Shown here: piece by piece, positions 22,715 to 30,441 of the stretch
Numbering within the stretch: position 1 is the first letter of the stretch
How the letters are laid out: every line of letters begins with the position of its first letter
Assembly: GCA_041669745.1 (NCBI GenBank)
Contig: JBAYAO010000004.1
Coordinates: 1-35,719 of the forward strand
Reading direction: 5' to 3'
DNA from: JBAZDV01 sp041669745
GTDB lineage: Archaea > Thermoplasmatota > Thermoplasmata > Methanomassiliicoccales > Methanomethylophilaceae
Length of the DNA: 35,719 nt
Made by a program: the position numbers and the translations under genes
The notes under the pieces: generated by a model
Told to the model about the DNA's origin: nothing
Databases searched by the model: none
Seen by the model: the letters and a program-made list of their open reading frames with translations, nothing else

Positions 22715-23350
22715 ATGATAATTCCCGTCATCCCATCCACGACAGTCAATGGGAATGTACTGGTCGGACATTTGACGTTTGACGGTTCCGAACCACGAAT
22801 CTGCGGTCATACGGAGGATTTCATCCCGTTCACATCCAAGATGTCATCGCAATACGATCGCGGCCACCCTTTCCTCATATTCGACGTGAAGGGAATGCGC
22901 GACAGAACTATGAACATTGAACTTCTGAAGGGCATGAAGATCCGTGGAAAAGACATCTGGTTCCTGACATGCATAGAAAGAGTGGAAGATGTTTTCGATG
23001 CCTTCAACACGGATGCGGATGTGCTTCTGATCCCATATCATACCGTCAGATCGGACAGTGAACTGATGGAGATGCACGCGGTTTCCGACGGATCCTTCCC
23101 CGTGCTCTTTGTGAGTAACAGGATGACGTATACAAGGAACGGAATGAAGGATACCAAGGAAATCATGGACAAGGTGACAGATATGGGCTTTACATCGGTC
23201 GCAGTATTCGATCTATCAGGAACACTGACCAGAAATGATTGGGATGCTTTATCGGATGACGTAAGGATCCTGCCGTTTTCTCAGAAACCAGTGGAACGAA
23301 CTACTCTGGATGAATCTGATTTCGAATGGGTCTTCAGATCCGCCATTTGA
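22715..23350 (+). CDS. unknown protein, perhaps HisA-like TIM barrel
   Basis: The ORF begins MIIPVIPSTTVNGNVLVGH from ATG 22715 (211 residues). A GTG at 22709, which overlaps the preceding TGA as GTGA, would add two residues. Repeated strand-helix units, such as PFLIFDVKGM, DIWFLTC, ADVLLIPY, FPVLFVS and FTSVAVFDLSG, suggest an alpha/beta barrel, and the MIIPVI opening resembles HisA/HisF-type proteins. However, the catalytic aspartates and phosphate loops of HisA are not visible, so it is either diverged or another fold. It is translationally coupled to the flavoprotein gene. The last 17 bases overlap the convergent second flavoprotein gene. Confidence 0.5.
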   Translation: MIIPVIPSTTVNGNVLVGHLTFDGSEPRICGHTEDFIPFTSKMSSQYDRGHPFLIFDVKGMRDRTMNIELLKGMKIRGKDIWFLTCIERVEDVFDAFNTDADVLLIPYHTVRSDSELMEMHAVSDGSFPVLFVSNRMTYTRNGMKDTKEIMDKVTDMGFTSVAVFDLSGTLTRNDWDALSDDVRILPFSQKPVERTTLDESDFEWVFRSAI

Positions 23351-23885
23351 CCTTCTCCGCTAATTCTTTGCCGAATTTATACGATGGTTTTGCCACATGT
23401 GAAGTGTCCCATTCATCCGTACTTTCGACGAGACATTCCCCTCCCCACGTGGCTCTGACCGTTATCGCAAATGCCCTGCATATGGAGATTATATTCTCAA
23501 ACCTTGGATTTCTGGAACCGCCGTTCGACATCAGTGCGACGATCTTGTCCGTAGGTTCCTCCTCCAACGATACCCAATAGCATTGGAATCTATCTATGAC
23601 CTGCTTCAGAATCGAAGAAGGCCCTGAAAAATAGACCGGGGTGGCAAGGATAAAAATATCCGACTCGTCGAATGCCTTGTATATCTCGCACATGTCGTCA
23701 TCTATCGAACAAACACCGTCGCCGATACATTCGTTGCATCCTGTGCAATGACATATGTCCATATCGTACGGCCTGATGATCTTCACATCGATATCTTCTT
23801 CCGATAACGCGTCCGCTGCGGACTGAACTTGCACCTCCGTGTTGCCATCATTTCTAGCACTGCCTACGACCATGGTTGCTCTCAT
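23334..23885 (-). CDS. iron-sulfur flavoprotein (flavodoxin-fold reductase) 2
   Basis: This 183-residue paralogue (from ATG 23885; a TTG at 23894 is less likely) has the FMN loop VVGSARNDGNTE, the ATPVYFSGPSS loop and the cluster motif C47-C50-C53-C59 (CX2CX2CX5C), preceded by an extra C45 in CHC. It differs clearly from the first flavoprotein, so the pair is not a recent duplication. It shares a possible bidirectional TATA box with the glycerol-1-phosphate dehydrogenase gene. Its role is presumably electron transfer or detoxification in the same redox island. Confidence 0.87.
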   Translation of the reverse strand: MRATMVVGSARNDGNTEVQVQSAADALSEEDIDVKIIRPYDMDICHCTGCNECIGDGVCSIDDDMCEIYKAFDESDIFILATPVYFSGPSSILKQVIDRFQCYWVSLEEEPTDKIVALMSNGGSRNPRFENIISICRAFAITVRATWGGECLVESTDEWDTSHVAKPSYKFGKELAEKVKWRI

Positions 23886-23909
23886 ACGCGACAAACAGGT
23901 TCGTGTGTG

Positions 23910-23920
23910 GTTTTATATCT
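23910..23920. promoter_or_regulatory. shared TATA box for flavoprotein 2 and egsA
   Basis: GTTTTATATCT-like sequence (TTTTATATCT at 23911-23920) lies in the 53 bases between two divergent ATGs, about 24 bases from ATG 23939 and 30 bases from ATG 23885. It is the only TATA-like element in the gap. Confidence 0.5.
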
Positions 23921-23938
23921 TTCCAGGGTATTAGGGAG

Positions 23939-25015
23939 ATGGACAGAATGAAAATGGATGATTTTACCAAGGCAAAGGATATGATATTTCCAAGAGATGT
24001 CCTTATAGGCCATGACACATTGCCAGAGATAGCAAAGATGTGTGATGGCCTGAATTTCGCGGATTGCGGAATGATCGTCTCAGGAGAAAATACATACAAA
24101 TCAGCAGGCAGAATCGTCAACGATTATATGGTCGACTCCAAATACAATATCCATGTCAAATTGACGGGGATTGCCACACTCGCAAATGTCAAAGAGGTCA
24201 CGGATGCAGGCAGAGAATACAAGGCCAAATTCCTGTTAGCGGTCGGGGGAGGTAGCAAGATCGACATCGCAAAAATGGCCGCCATGGACCTGAATGTGCC
24301 CTTCGTGAGTATCCCGACATCAGCGGCACATGACGGCATTGCATCGGGAAGGGCTTCTCTTAAATCGGACATGGGCCCGAAATCCATCGAGGCCGTCTCT
24401 CCGCTCGGAATCCTAGCTGACACCGGCGTGATCTATGAAGCACCTTACAGGTCGTTGGCATCTGGATGCGCAGATGTTATTTCCAATCTGACCGCCCTCA
24501 AGGATTGGGAATTTGCGAACAGATTGAGGAATGAGAGCTTCAGCAGTTCCGCATACGCTCTTGCGCTTCATTCCGCAAATACCATAATAGAGAACTCCGA
24601 ACTCATAAGACCGGGCGTGGAGGAGAGTACATGGATAGCATTGAGACCGATCATCATTTCGGGTATCGCAATGTCCGTGGCTGGGAGTTCCAGACCTGCC
24701 AGCGGTTCAGAGCACATGTTCTCCCATGCACTGGATGTCCTTCATCCTGGAAAAGCTATGCACGGCGAACAGTGCGGTGTGGGTTCGATCATGATGATGT
24801 ATCTACACGGAGGGGATTGGATGATGATAAGGACTGCTTTGAAGAACATCGGTGCACCCGTTAATGCAGATCAATTGGGCCTTAAACCGGAAGATATCAT
24901 CGATGCCCTCGTCGAGGCACAAAAGATCAGAAAGGACAGATTCACGATCCTGGGTGATCGCGGACTTGACGCTAAGACGGCGGAAATCGTTGCGAAGAAG
25001 ACACTTGTAATTTGA
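23939..25015 (+). CDS. egsA: sn-glycerol-1-phosphate dehydrogenase
   Basis: This enzyme reduces dihydroxyacetone phosphate to sn-glycerol-1-phosphate, the backbone of archaeal lipids. The protein is 358 residues from ATG 23939; ATGs at 23948 and 23954 are alternatives, and the longer frame to 23876 is not supported by the promoter. Visible motifs are VGGGSKIDIAKMAA (NAD loop), SIPTSAAHDGIASGRAS, the Zn ligand region GSEHMFSHALD and the late AMHGEQCGVGS histidine. All fit the iron-containing-alcohol-dehydrogenase-like EgsA fold. It is followed nine bases later by UPF0179. Confidence 0.93.
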   Translation: MDRMKMDDFTKAKDMIFPRDVLIGHDTLPEIAKMCDGLNFADCGMIVSGENTYKSAGRIVNDYMVDSKYNIHVKLTGIATLANVKEVTDAGREYKAKFLLAVGGGSKIDIAKMAAMDLNVPFVSIPTSAAHDGIASGRASLKSDMGPKSIEAVSPLGILADTGVIYEAPYRSLASGCADVISNLTALKDWEFANRLRNESFSSSAYALALHSANTIIENSELIRPGVEESTWIALRPIIISGIAMSVAGSSRPASGSEHMFSHALDVLHPGKAMHGEQCGVGSIMMMYLHGGDWMMIRTALKNIGAPVNADQLGLKPEDIIDALVEAQKIRKDRFTILGDRGLDAKTAEIVAKKTLVI

Positions 25016-25024
25016 GGTAGAGAG

Positions 25025-25450
25025 ATGGTATTGATTACTTTGATCGGGGAGACGCAGGCTCGAATCGGAAACAGATTCTACTTTCTGGGACCGCAAACCG
25101 AATGCAGGGACTGCAGACTCAAGGGCGTATGTTTCAACCTCGAGACGGGACGTCTCTACGAGGTGACAAATCTCAGGGATACCCATCATGACTGCGAGAT
25201 GCATGAGTCCGGCGTAAGGGTTGTTGAGGTCGAGAAAAAACCTGCACTCGTGACCGTTCCCAAGAAACTCGCGATCGACGGCAGCATGATCACGTTCGAA
25301 TCGAGAAAATGCTCCGAGCTCAGATGCGAATACTGGCAACAGTGCCATCCGCTTGGGATAAAAGATGGGGAGAAACTCCCTGTCGTAGAGGTTGAAGAAG
25401 ATATACCCTGTGATATCGACGAGAAACTCACACTGATCAAGCTCGGCTGA
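25025..25450 (+). CDS. UPF0179 family protein
   Basis: This 141-residue archaeal protein of unknown function has two cysteine clusters: CRDCRLKGVC near residues 28-37 with C57 later, and CSELRCEYWQQC near residues 95-106, suggesting zinc or iron-sulfur binding. The start MVLITLIGETQARIGNRF is typical for the family. GAGGTAGAGAG just before the ATG is a good ribosome-binding site. It follows egsA closely and is probably co-transcribed. Its stop abuts the purC stop (TGATCA, both strands), with no room for a terminator. Confidence 0.85.
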   Translation: MVLITLIGETQARIGNRFYFLGPQTECRDCRLKGVCFNLETGRLYEVTNLRDTHHDCEMHESGVRVVEVEKKPALVTVPKKLAIDGSMITFESRKCSELRCEYWQQCHPLGIKDGEKLPVVEVEEDIPCDIDEKLTLIKLG

Positions 25451-26353
25451 TCAGAATTTTTCACCGGTGATTCTCTCATACATCCCAATGTACAATCTGC
25501 TCACGCTGTTGATCACATCATCCGGGAGTGCGGGTATCTCTGGTTCCGCTAATCCTTTCTCGCGTGCTTCCATGAGTTTTTCGTGATATCCGGTCTCACG
25601 GTAATGCTGGCGTACCATTTCCTTGCTCAGTTCCTCTACCTGTCCAGATGCGTATGATACTGAATCCCACCAGCGGTCCTCGTCAAGAGTCCCGAAGGTG
25701 TCTATCACCATGAGATTGCGGTGTTCGTCATATCCGAACTCCTTTTTCCCGTCACAGTGGATCAACTGGCGCTTCGCGGCCTCCGTGGCTATTACCTTGT
25801 CTATCGCCAGTACCGTATCCATTATCCCCTTATAGTCATCGTCCGTGAGTCCAGCTATCTTTTTGGCCTCTTCTTCATCCAGGTCGCGATCATGGGCTTC
25901 CAGCTTGGTTGTGGTCTCCAGATACGGACGAGGGAGCATCTCGCCGTACTTCACTTCGTGACCCTTCGGGAATCCAAGGTCCTCTGGTCCGATCTTTCCT
26001 TTCTTGACACGGTCCATAAGCGAACCTGCAGCATAATGCCTGCAGATTACCTCCAGAGGAATTAGGTAGTTCACCGTATCCGTGTGGATCTTGTCGTAAT
26101 CCTCGATTATATTGAATCTCTTCACCCTCATTCTATTGGGGGGCAGATATTCTATGAAATGATTCCTGATGCCCTTGGACTGAAGAAGAGTGAACCAATA
26201 TTTCGCAGTCCTGCACAACGTCTCTCCCTTGTACGGTATTTGGGACGGTATTATCTTGTCGAATACGGATATGTTGTCTGTGAATACAAATTCCAGCATC
26301 CTGTCGTCGACGGCGTAAACCTCTTTCACCTTACCGGTCCTGATATGCTCCAT
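25451..26353 (-). CDS. purC: phosphoribosylaminoimidazole-succinocarboxamide synthase
   Basis: This 300-residue enzyme joins CAIR and aspartate in purine synthesis. It starts GKVKEVYAVDDRMLEFVFTD, has the substrate block IPLEVICRHYAAGSLMDR and ends with RLYIGMYERITGEKF, all typical of the longer archaeal/yeast-like PurC. It is the last gene of a minus-strand run that starts with nadM; only 23 bases separate it from the upstream MoeB/ThiF-like gene, and no promoter is obvious in the gap. Confidence 0.93.
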   Translation of the reverse strand: MEHIRTGKVKEVYAVDDRMLEFVFTDNISVFDKIIPSQIPYKGETLCRTAKYWFTLLQSKGIRNHFIEYLPPNRMRVKRFNIIEDYDKIHTDTVNYLIPLEVICRHYAAGSLMDRVKKGKIGPEDLGFPKGHEVKYGEMLPRPYLETTTKLEAHDRDLDEEEAKKIAGLTDDDYKGIMDTVLAIDKVIATEAAKRQLIHCDGKKEFGYDEHRNLMVIDTFGTLDEDRWWDSVSYASGQVEELSKEMVRQHYRETGYHEKLMEAREKGLAEPEIPALPDDVINSVSRLYIGMYERITGEKF

Positions 26354-26376
26354 GACCGCTGATTGTCAGCGACGTA

Positions 26377-27081
26377 TTAATATTTCTCTTTGCAGGCGGT
26401 GCATGCTGGATTCTTAGCTATCGGAATGAGACGGAAGCAGTTGTCCTCCGAATCCACGGTAAGCAGTTTTCCTGCCAATGTCTCACCCTTTCCCGTAATC
26501 AGTTTCAGTGCCTCATTGGCCTGTAAGGATCCGATCAATGCCACCATCGAAGATACTGACGGCTTCACCTCCCCGGTATCTTTTCCGAGTATGCAGTTCA
26601 AACACGGCGTACTGCCCGGGATAATAGTGGTTACCTGACCGTGGAACGAATCCACACCGCCGTGGACCAATATCCTGTTACTCTCGAGTATAGCTCTGTT
26701 CAGAACAAGACGCGAGTCTATTGAATCGAGACAATCGATAACGACATCGCACGTTTCAATGAGACTGACAGAGTTATGATCTGTCAATCTCTCCGGACAA
26801 AGGACGACTTCCGTTTCAGATGATAGCTTCCTGACCCATTCACCAGATGACACGACCTTCGTGTCTTTCATGTTTCCAGCATAGATGAACTGTCGATTCA
26901 TGTTTGATTCTGTTGGAACATCGTCATCTATCAGCACCATCCTGCCGACGCCTGCAAGTGCCAACTGAGTTATCACGTTACATCCCAGCCCTCCACAACC
27001 GACTATTGCAACAGTTGCATTTTCGATTCTCCTCTGACCGCTGTCCCCGAATATGGGGATCTGCCTGGAGAACCTAGTCAT
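26377..27081 (-). CDS. MoeB/ThiF-family adenylyltransferase (E1-like)
   Basis: This 234-residue protein would adenylate the C-terminal glycine of a ubiquitin-like sulfur carrier (MoaD, ThiS or SAMP type). Visible are VAIVGCGGLGCNV (nucleotide loop), LIDDDVPTESNMNRQF (Asp, Asn and Arg of the active site), VIDCLDSIDSRLVLN, and the zinc pairs CLNC and CTAC. The stretch following CLNC up to IGSLQANEALKLI is shortened, and the cysteine found there in E. coli MoeB (CVEAG) has no counterpart. No carrier gene lies nearby. It overlaps the preceding gene by eight bases. Confidence 0.88.
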   Translation of the reverse strand: MTRFSRQIPIFGDSGQRRIENATVAIVGCGGLGCNVITQLALAGVGRMVLIDDDVPTESNMNRQFIYAGNMKDTKVVSSGEWVRKLSSETEVVLCPERLTDHNSVSLIETCDVVIDCLDSIDSRLVLNRAILESNRILVHGGVDSFHGQVTTIIPGSTPCLNCILGKDTGEVKPSVSSMVALIGSLQANEALKLITGKGETLAGKLLTVDSEDNCFRLIPIAKNPACTACKEKY

Positions 27082-27562
27082 CTCTTCCCTCTAACAGTGT
27101 AATGGTGTCCCTTATGACCGCTTCTGCGGCACTGTATCTTATGTCCGTTCTGGAACCTCCGAAGATGTTCACCGAACTGACTGTGTCCTTTCCGTCGGTA
27201 ACTGCGACATGTACCAGTCCCACCGGTTTATTATTCGATCCGCCCGATGGTCCGGCGACACCCGTCACCGCAGCCGCAACATCCGATCCGTATACACGTC
27301 TGGCACCTTTGACCATTTCTATGGCCGTCTCTTCACTTACGGCACCATATTTCGTAAGGGTGTCGTGAGATACCCCCAGAACCGATTCTTTGGATTCGTT
27401 CGAGTATGTTACGGCACTTCCCAGAAAGAATTCCGATGCACCTGCCTCCGAGGTGATGATCGACCCTATGAGACCGCCTGTACAGGATTCTGCCAAAGCG
27501 AACGTCAACCTTCTGTCTTTCAGTAATTCAACCATGCGTCTGAGTTCAGAGTTGCATTCCAT
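27074..27562 (-). CDS. pncC: CinA C-terminal family protein, NMN amidohydrolase-like
   Basis: This 162-residue single-domain protein matches the CinA C-terminal/PncC family, some members of which deamidate NMN to nicotinate mononucleotide. The active-site blocks FALAESCTGGLIGSIIT (residues 20-36), VTYSNESKESVLGV and AAAVTGVAGPSGGSNNKPVG are intact. The gene overlaps nadM by 17 bases upstream and the adenylyltransferase gene by eight bases downstream, and it ends in TAG. The NadM neighbour makes a pyridine-nucleotide role likely. The symbol is a family-based assignment. Confidence 0.85.
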   Translation of the reverse strand: MECNSELRRMVELLKDRRLTFALAESCTGGLIGSIITSEAGASEFFLGSAVTYSNESKESVLGVSHDTLTKYGAVSEETAIEMVKGARRVYGSDVAAAVTGVAGPSGGSNNKPVGLVHVAVTDGKDTVSSVNIFGGSRTDIRYSAAEAVIRDTITLLEGRDD

Positions 27563-28100
27563 CAGGCGACTCTCCCATAAGCTCTCTTATCCTGCTGACA
27601 CCATCTATCTGATCTATTACCTCTGCGACTTTCTCTGGAACCAGATACCGCCAATCATCTTCATCGAGAATCCTCTGTCTAACCTCTGTTCCGGAGAATT
27701 CTGCCCTGTTGTACAACGGAGAATTGCGGATCTCGTAGCCGGCCTCGTAGAACAGACGTCTTGTGTACTGATTATTGGAGTAAACTATCGAGAACGGCGG
27801 ACACATTGTTTCCACCTGTGAAACCCAGACAGAATATCTGTTGAGATCCTCTATCGGTATTATGAAGGCATTGTCTATCCCCTCGTCTTTCAGGGTCCTT
27901 GCTATCATCAGATAGCGTTCACCTGCGGTGAACGGATTATCCTTTGTGTGAGAGTACTGCGCACTTCCGATGCCTATGGTTACATGGTCGGACTCTGAAG
28001 CGACCTTGCGAATGACCTCCATGTGTCCCTTGTGCAGAGGTTGAAATCTACCGATGATCAGAGCATAATTCTCGTATCCGCGTATCTCACGCATAGACAT
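27546..28100 (-). CDS. nadM: nicotinamide-nucleotide adenylyltransferase, archaeal
   Basis: This 184-residue nucleotidyltransferase makes NAD (or deamido-NAD) from NMN (or NaMN) and ATP. It has the archaeal NadM signature GRFQPLHKGHMEVI (HXGH), IGSAQYSHTKDNPFTAGER, and the C-terminal FSGTEVRQR motif. A second ATG at 28094 is possible. The TATA-like ATATTTATATCC (28128-28117) lies about 25 bases upstream, making a leaderless transcript likely. It heads the operon nadM-pncC-moeB/thiF-purC. Confidence 0.93.
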   Translation of the reverse strand: MSMREIRGYENYALIIGRFQPLHKGHMEVIRKVASESDHVTIGIGSAQYSHTKDNPFTAGERYLMIARTLKDEGIDNAFIIPIEDLNRYSVWVSQVETMCPPFSIVYSNNQYTRRLFYEAGYEIRNSPLYNRAEFSGTEVRQRILDEDDWRYLVPEKVAEVIDQIDGVSRIRELMGESPDGMQL

Positions 28101-28168
28101 GTCATTACAATCTTTGGATATAAATATGGGTCGAATAGAAGAATGAAAAAGGTTTTACGTTACACGGA

Positions 28169-30253
28169 TCAGAACGGGGTAGGTACTCCGCCCGGAGATT
28201 GCTCTTCGAATATCGGCTCGGGGGCCTCCGCCTCCTCGACCGCTTCAGTCGCTTTACCGACAGCCGTATCGACCGCTCCGATCTTATGCGAATGTGACGT
28301 GACCTTGGGAGGTACGAGCTTCTCCGCAGTAGACTTGCCGTTATCTGTGATCGGAAGCAGCTTCTTGAGATACTCTTCCTTTCTAGGACAGTCCTTGAAC
28401 GCGTACTCGAGAACATCACGGAGATTCTCAACGAGTATTATCTCCATCATATCGTAGTACTTCGCCTCGATCATGACATCCCTGGCATTTTCCTTCGGTA
28501 TTATCGCTTTCTTTATACCTGCCTGAGCCGCCGCTTCCAGTTTTGCTGTAAGACCGCCGACCGGAAGCACCTGTCCGCGAACATTCAGACTTCCTGTCAT
28601 TGCCATCGTCTGATCGATCGGAATGTTCTCCATCGCTGAGAGCACAGCCGTCGCGATGGTGATGGAGGCACTGTCCCCTTCAACACCGTCGTACGTTCCG
28701 ATGAACTGTATGTGTATATCGGATTCCGATATGTTCGTGAGCGTGTACTTCTTTATGACCGCGGAGATGTTCTCGACCGCTTCCTTGGCTATATCCCCGA
28801 GTTTTCCCGTTGCGACTATGCGACCCGCCTTCTTCACCTGAGAAGGTGCGACCTCTGCAACTATCGGGAGAACTATTCCGGAATACTCCGCCATATTGGA
28901 ACTCGCATTGAGCGCCGCAAGTCCGTTGATCATCCCCACGGCGTAACCGTCGGTTTTGAACAGGTCATACATCTTGTGACTTTCGACCACACGGTCTGCT
29001 AGTTGCTGTTCGAGGCTGCGTGCAGTCTTCCTGGCAGTGATAACATCATCGACGGTGACTATACTCTCCTTCTTGTCCACTGCCACGTCTCCAGCCACAC
29101 GTATAAGACCTCCGAGTTCCCTGAATCTGAGTGTCAGCTCACCCTTTCTTCCTGCACGACGCTGCGCTTCTCTAAGCACCTCTCCCGCGGCGTACTTGTC
29201 GAAATGAGGTATCTTTCCGTCCTTCTTGACTTCCTGAGCGATGAATCTGACGATATTGTGACGATTCTCATCGGTATCGGGCATCGTGTTCTTCATGTAT
29301 ACTTCGTAACCGTATCCCCTGATCCTCGACCTCAACGCTGGATGCATACCTTCGAGCGCATCGAGGTTACCGGCGCAAACAAGAACGAAATCCGTCGGAA
29401 CGGGTTCGCTCTTGACAAGTGCTCCAGAGGATCTCTCGCTCTGTCCGGTGATCGACAGTTTCTTCTCCTGCATTGCAGTCAGGATCGCCTGTTGGGACTC
29501 CATCCTGAGCATGTTTATCTCATCGATGAAGAGCACTCCCTTGTTGGCCTTATGGATTGCACCCGCCTCCAGCCTGTCGTGCGACGGAGTCTCCAAACCT
29601 CCCGACTGGAAAGGATCGTGCCTCACATCGCCGAGGAGCGCACCGGCGTGCGATCCCGTTGCGTCCACAAAGGGCGGCTTGTCACCGGCTTCGTGACCAA
29701 CCAACAGCTTGGGTACTATGATCACCTCCTGCTTTTGGTTGGGCGTTCTGAATACGATGTACATCAGGAACGCTCCGAGAATGGCGATCCAAAGCAGGGT
29801 CGCCTCACCCGTGTATATGAAATAGAAGATTCCCAGCGCTATGATGCCGAACATCAGATAAAGAATCATGTTGTTCTTCTGACTCTTCCGTGCTGCGGCC
29901 TGGAGCTTCTGCTCCGTGACTATGGGCTTGCCTTTACCGGCCGGCAACACACGTATTCTTGGCTCATTGAAATCCTCGGGATTGTGGTATGCAATGACAT
30001 CCTGGAGTTCTCCCTGCGGAAGGTATTCCACCATTGAATTTGCAAGCATGGACTTACCTGTTCCCGGCTCTCCGATGAGCATCACATGTCTCTTCTGCGA
30101 AGCGGCCTTCTTTATAACCTCCACCGCTTTGTCCTGGCCGATGACCTGATCCGCCATCTTCTCAGGGACTGCGATTTCCTCGGTGGAACTGAATGTCTGC
30201 TGCTCGATCCACTCGTCGAGGGGCGCTACGGACACTTTGGTATTGTTCTCCAT
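28169..30253 (-). CDS. lonB: archaeal membrane-anchored Lon protease (LonB)
   Basis: This 694-residue AAA+ protease has the archaeal LonB layout. Walker A is GEPGTGKS (residues 61-68). Two membrane helices (about 128-146 and 151-168) are inserted between Walker A and Walker B, which is VLFIDEIN (240-247). The proteolytic domain follows from about 430, with S528 in EGDSAS and K571 in GGLTAKLEAAA forming the Ser-Lys dyad. The last 50 residues are a low-complexity acidic tail. It degrades damaged or membrane proteins at the inner face of the membrane. A TATA-like box lies at 30295-30287 and AGGAAAGGG precedes the ATG. Confidence 0.96.
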   Translation of the reverse strand: MENNTKVSVAPLDEWIEQQTFSSTEEIAVPEKMADQVIGQDKAVEVIKKAASQKRHVMLIGEPGTGKSMLANSMVEYLPQGELQDVIAYHNPEDFNEPRIRVLPAGKGKPIVTEQKLQAAARKSQKNNMILYLMFGIIALGIFYFIYTGEATLLWIAILGAFLMYIVFRTPNQKQEVIIVPKLLVGHEAGDKPPFVDATGSHAGALLGDVRHDPFQSGGLETPSHDRLEAGAIHKANKGVLFIDEINMLRMESQQAILTAMQEKKLSITGQSERSSGALVKSEPVPTDFVLVCAGNLDALEGMHPALRSRIRGYGYEVYMKNTMPDTDENRHNIVRFIAQEVKKDGKIPHFDKYAAGEVLREAQRRAGRKGELTLRFRELGGLIRVAGDVAVDKKESIVTVDDVITARKTARSLEQQLADRVVESHKMYDLFKTDGYAVGMINGLAALNASSNMAEYSGIVLPIVAEVAPSQVKKAGRIVATGKLGDIAKEAVENISAVIKKYTLTNISESDIHIQFIGTYDGVEGDSASITIATAVLSAMENIPIDQTMAMTGSLNVRGQVLPVGGLTAKLEAAAQAGIKKAIIPKENARDVMIEAKYYDMMEIILVENLRDVLEYAFKDCPRKEEYLKKLLPITDNGKSTAEKLVPPKVTSHSHKIGAVDTAVGKATEAVEEAEAPEPIFEEQSPGGVPTPF

Positions 30254-30441
30254 AATTCCCTTTCCTGGTAGTCTATGAATGATTCTCTATAAAAATGTTA
30301 TCTGATAATAACACTTTTGCTCTACTGCGAAGACATGTGTAAACCAGATACGAGTGCATGAGATTTCTTTATCATTTCAGATACTGGCACATCCGCAAAT
30401 ATAAATCACACTCAACACATATATATTGATACGGAATTCAG
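30254..30441. promoter_or_regulatory. divergent lonB/hel308 promoter region
   Basis: For lonB, TTTTTATAG (30295-30287, minus) would start RNA near 30265. For hel308, AAATATAAAT (30397-30406) or ACATATATATT (30418-30428) could act; the second would give a leaderless start at ATG 30448. GTTATCTGATAATAAC (30298-30313) is an imperfect palindrome close to the lonB TATA box that might be an operator. Confidence 0.45.
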
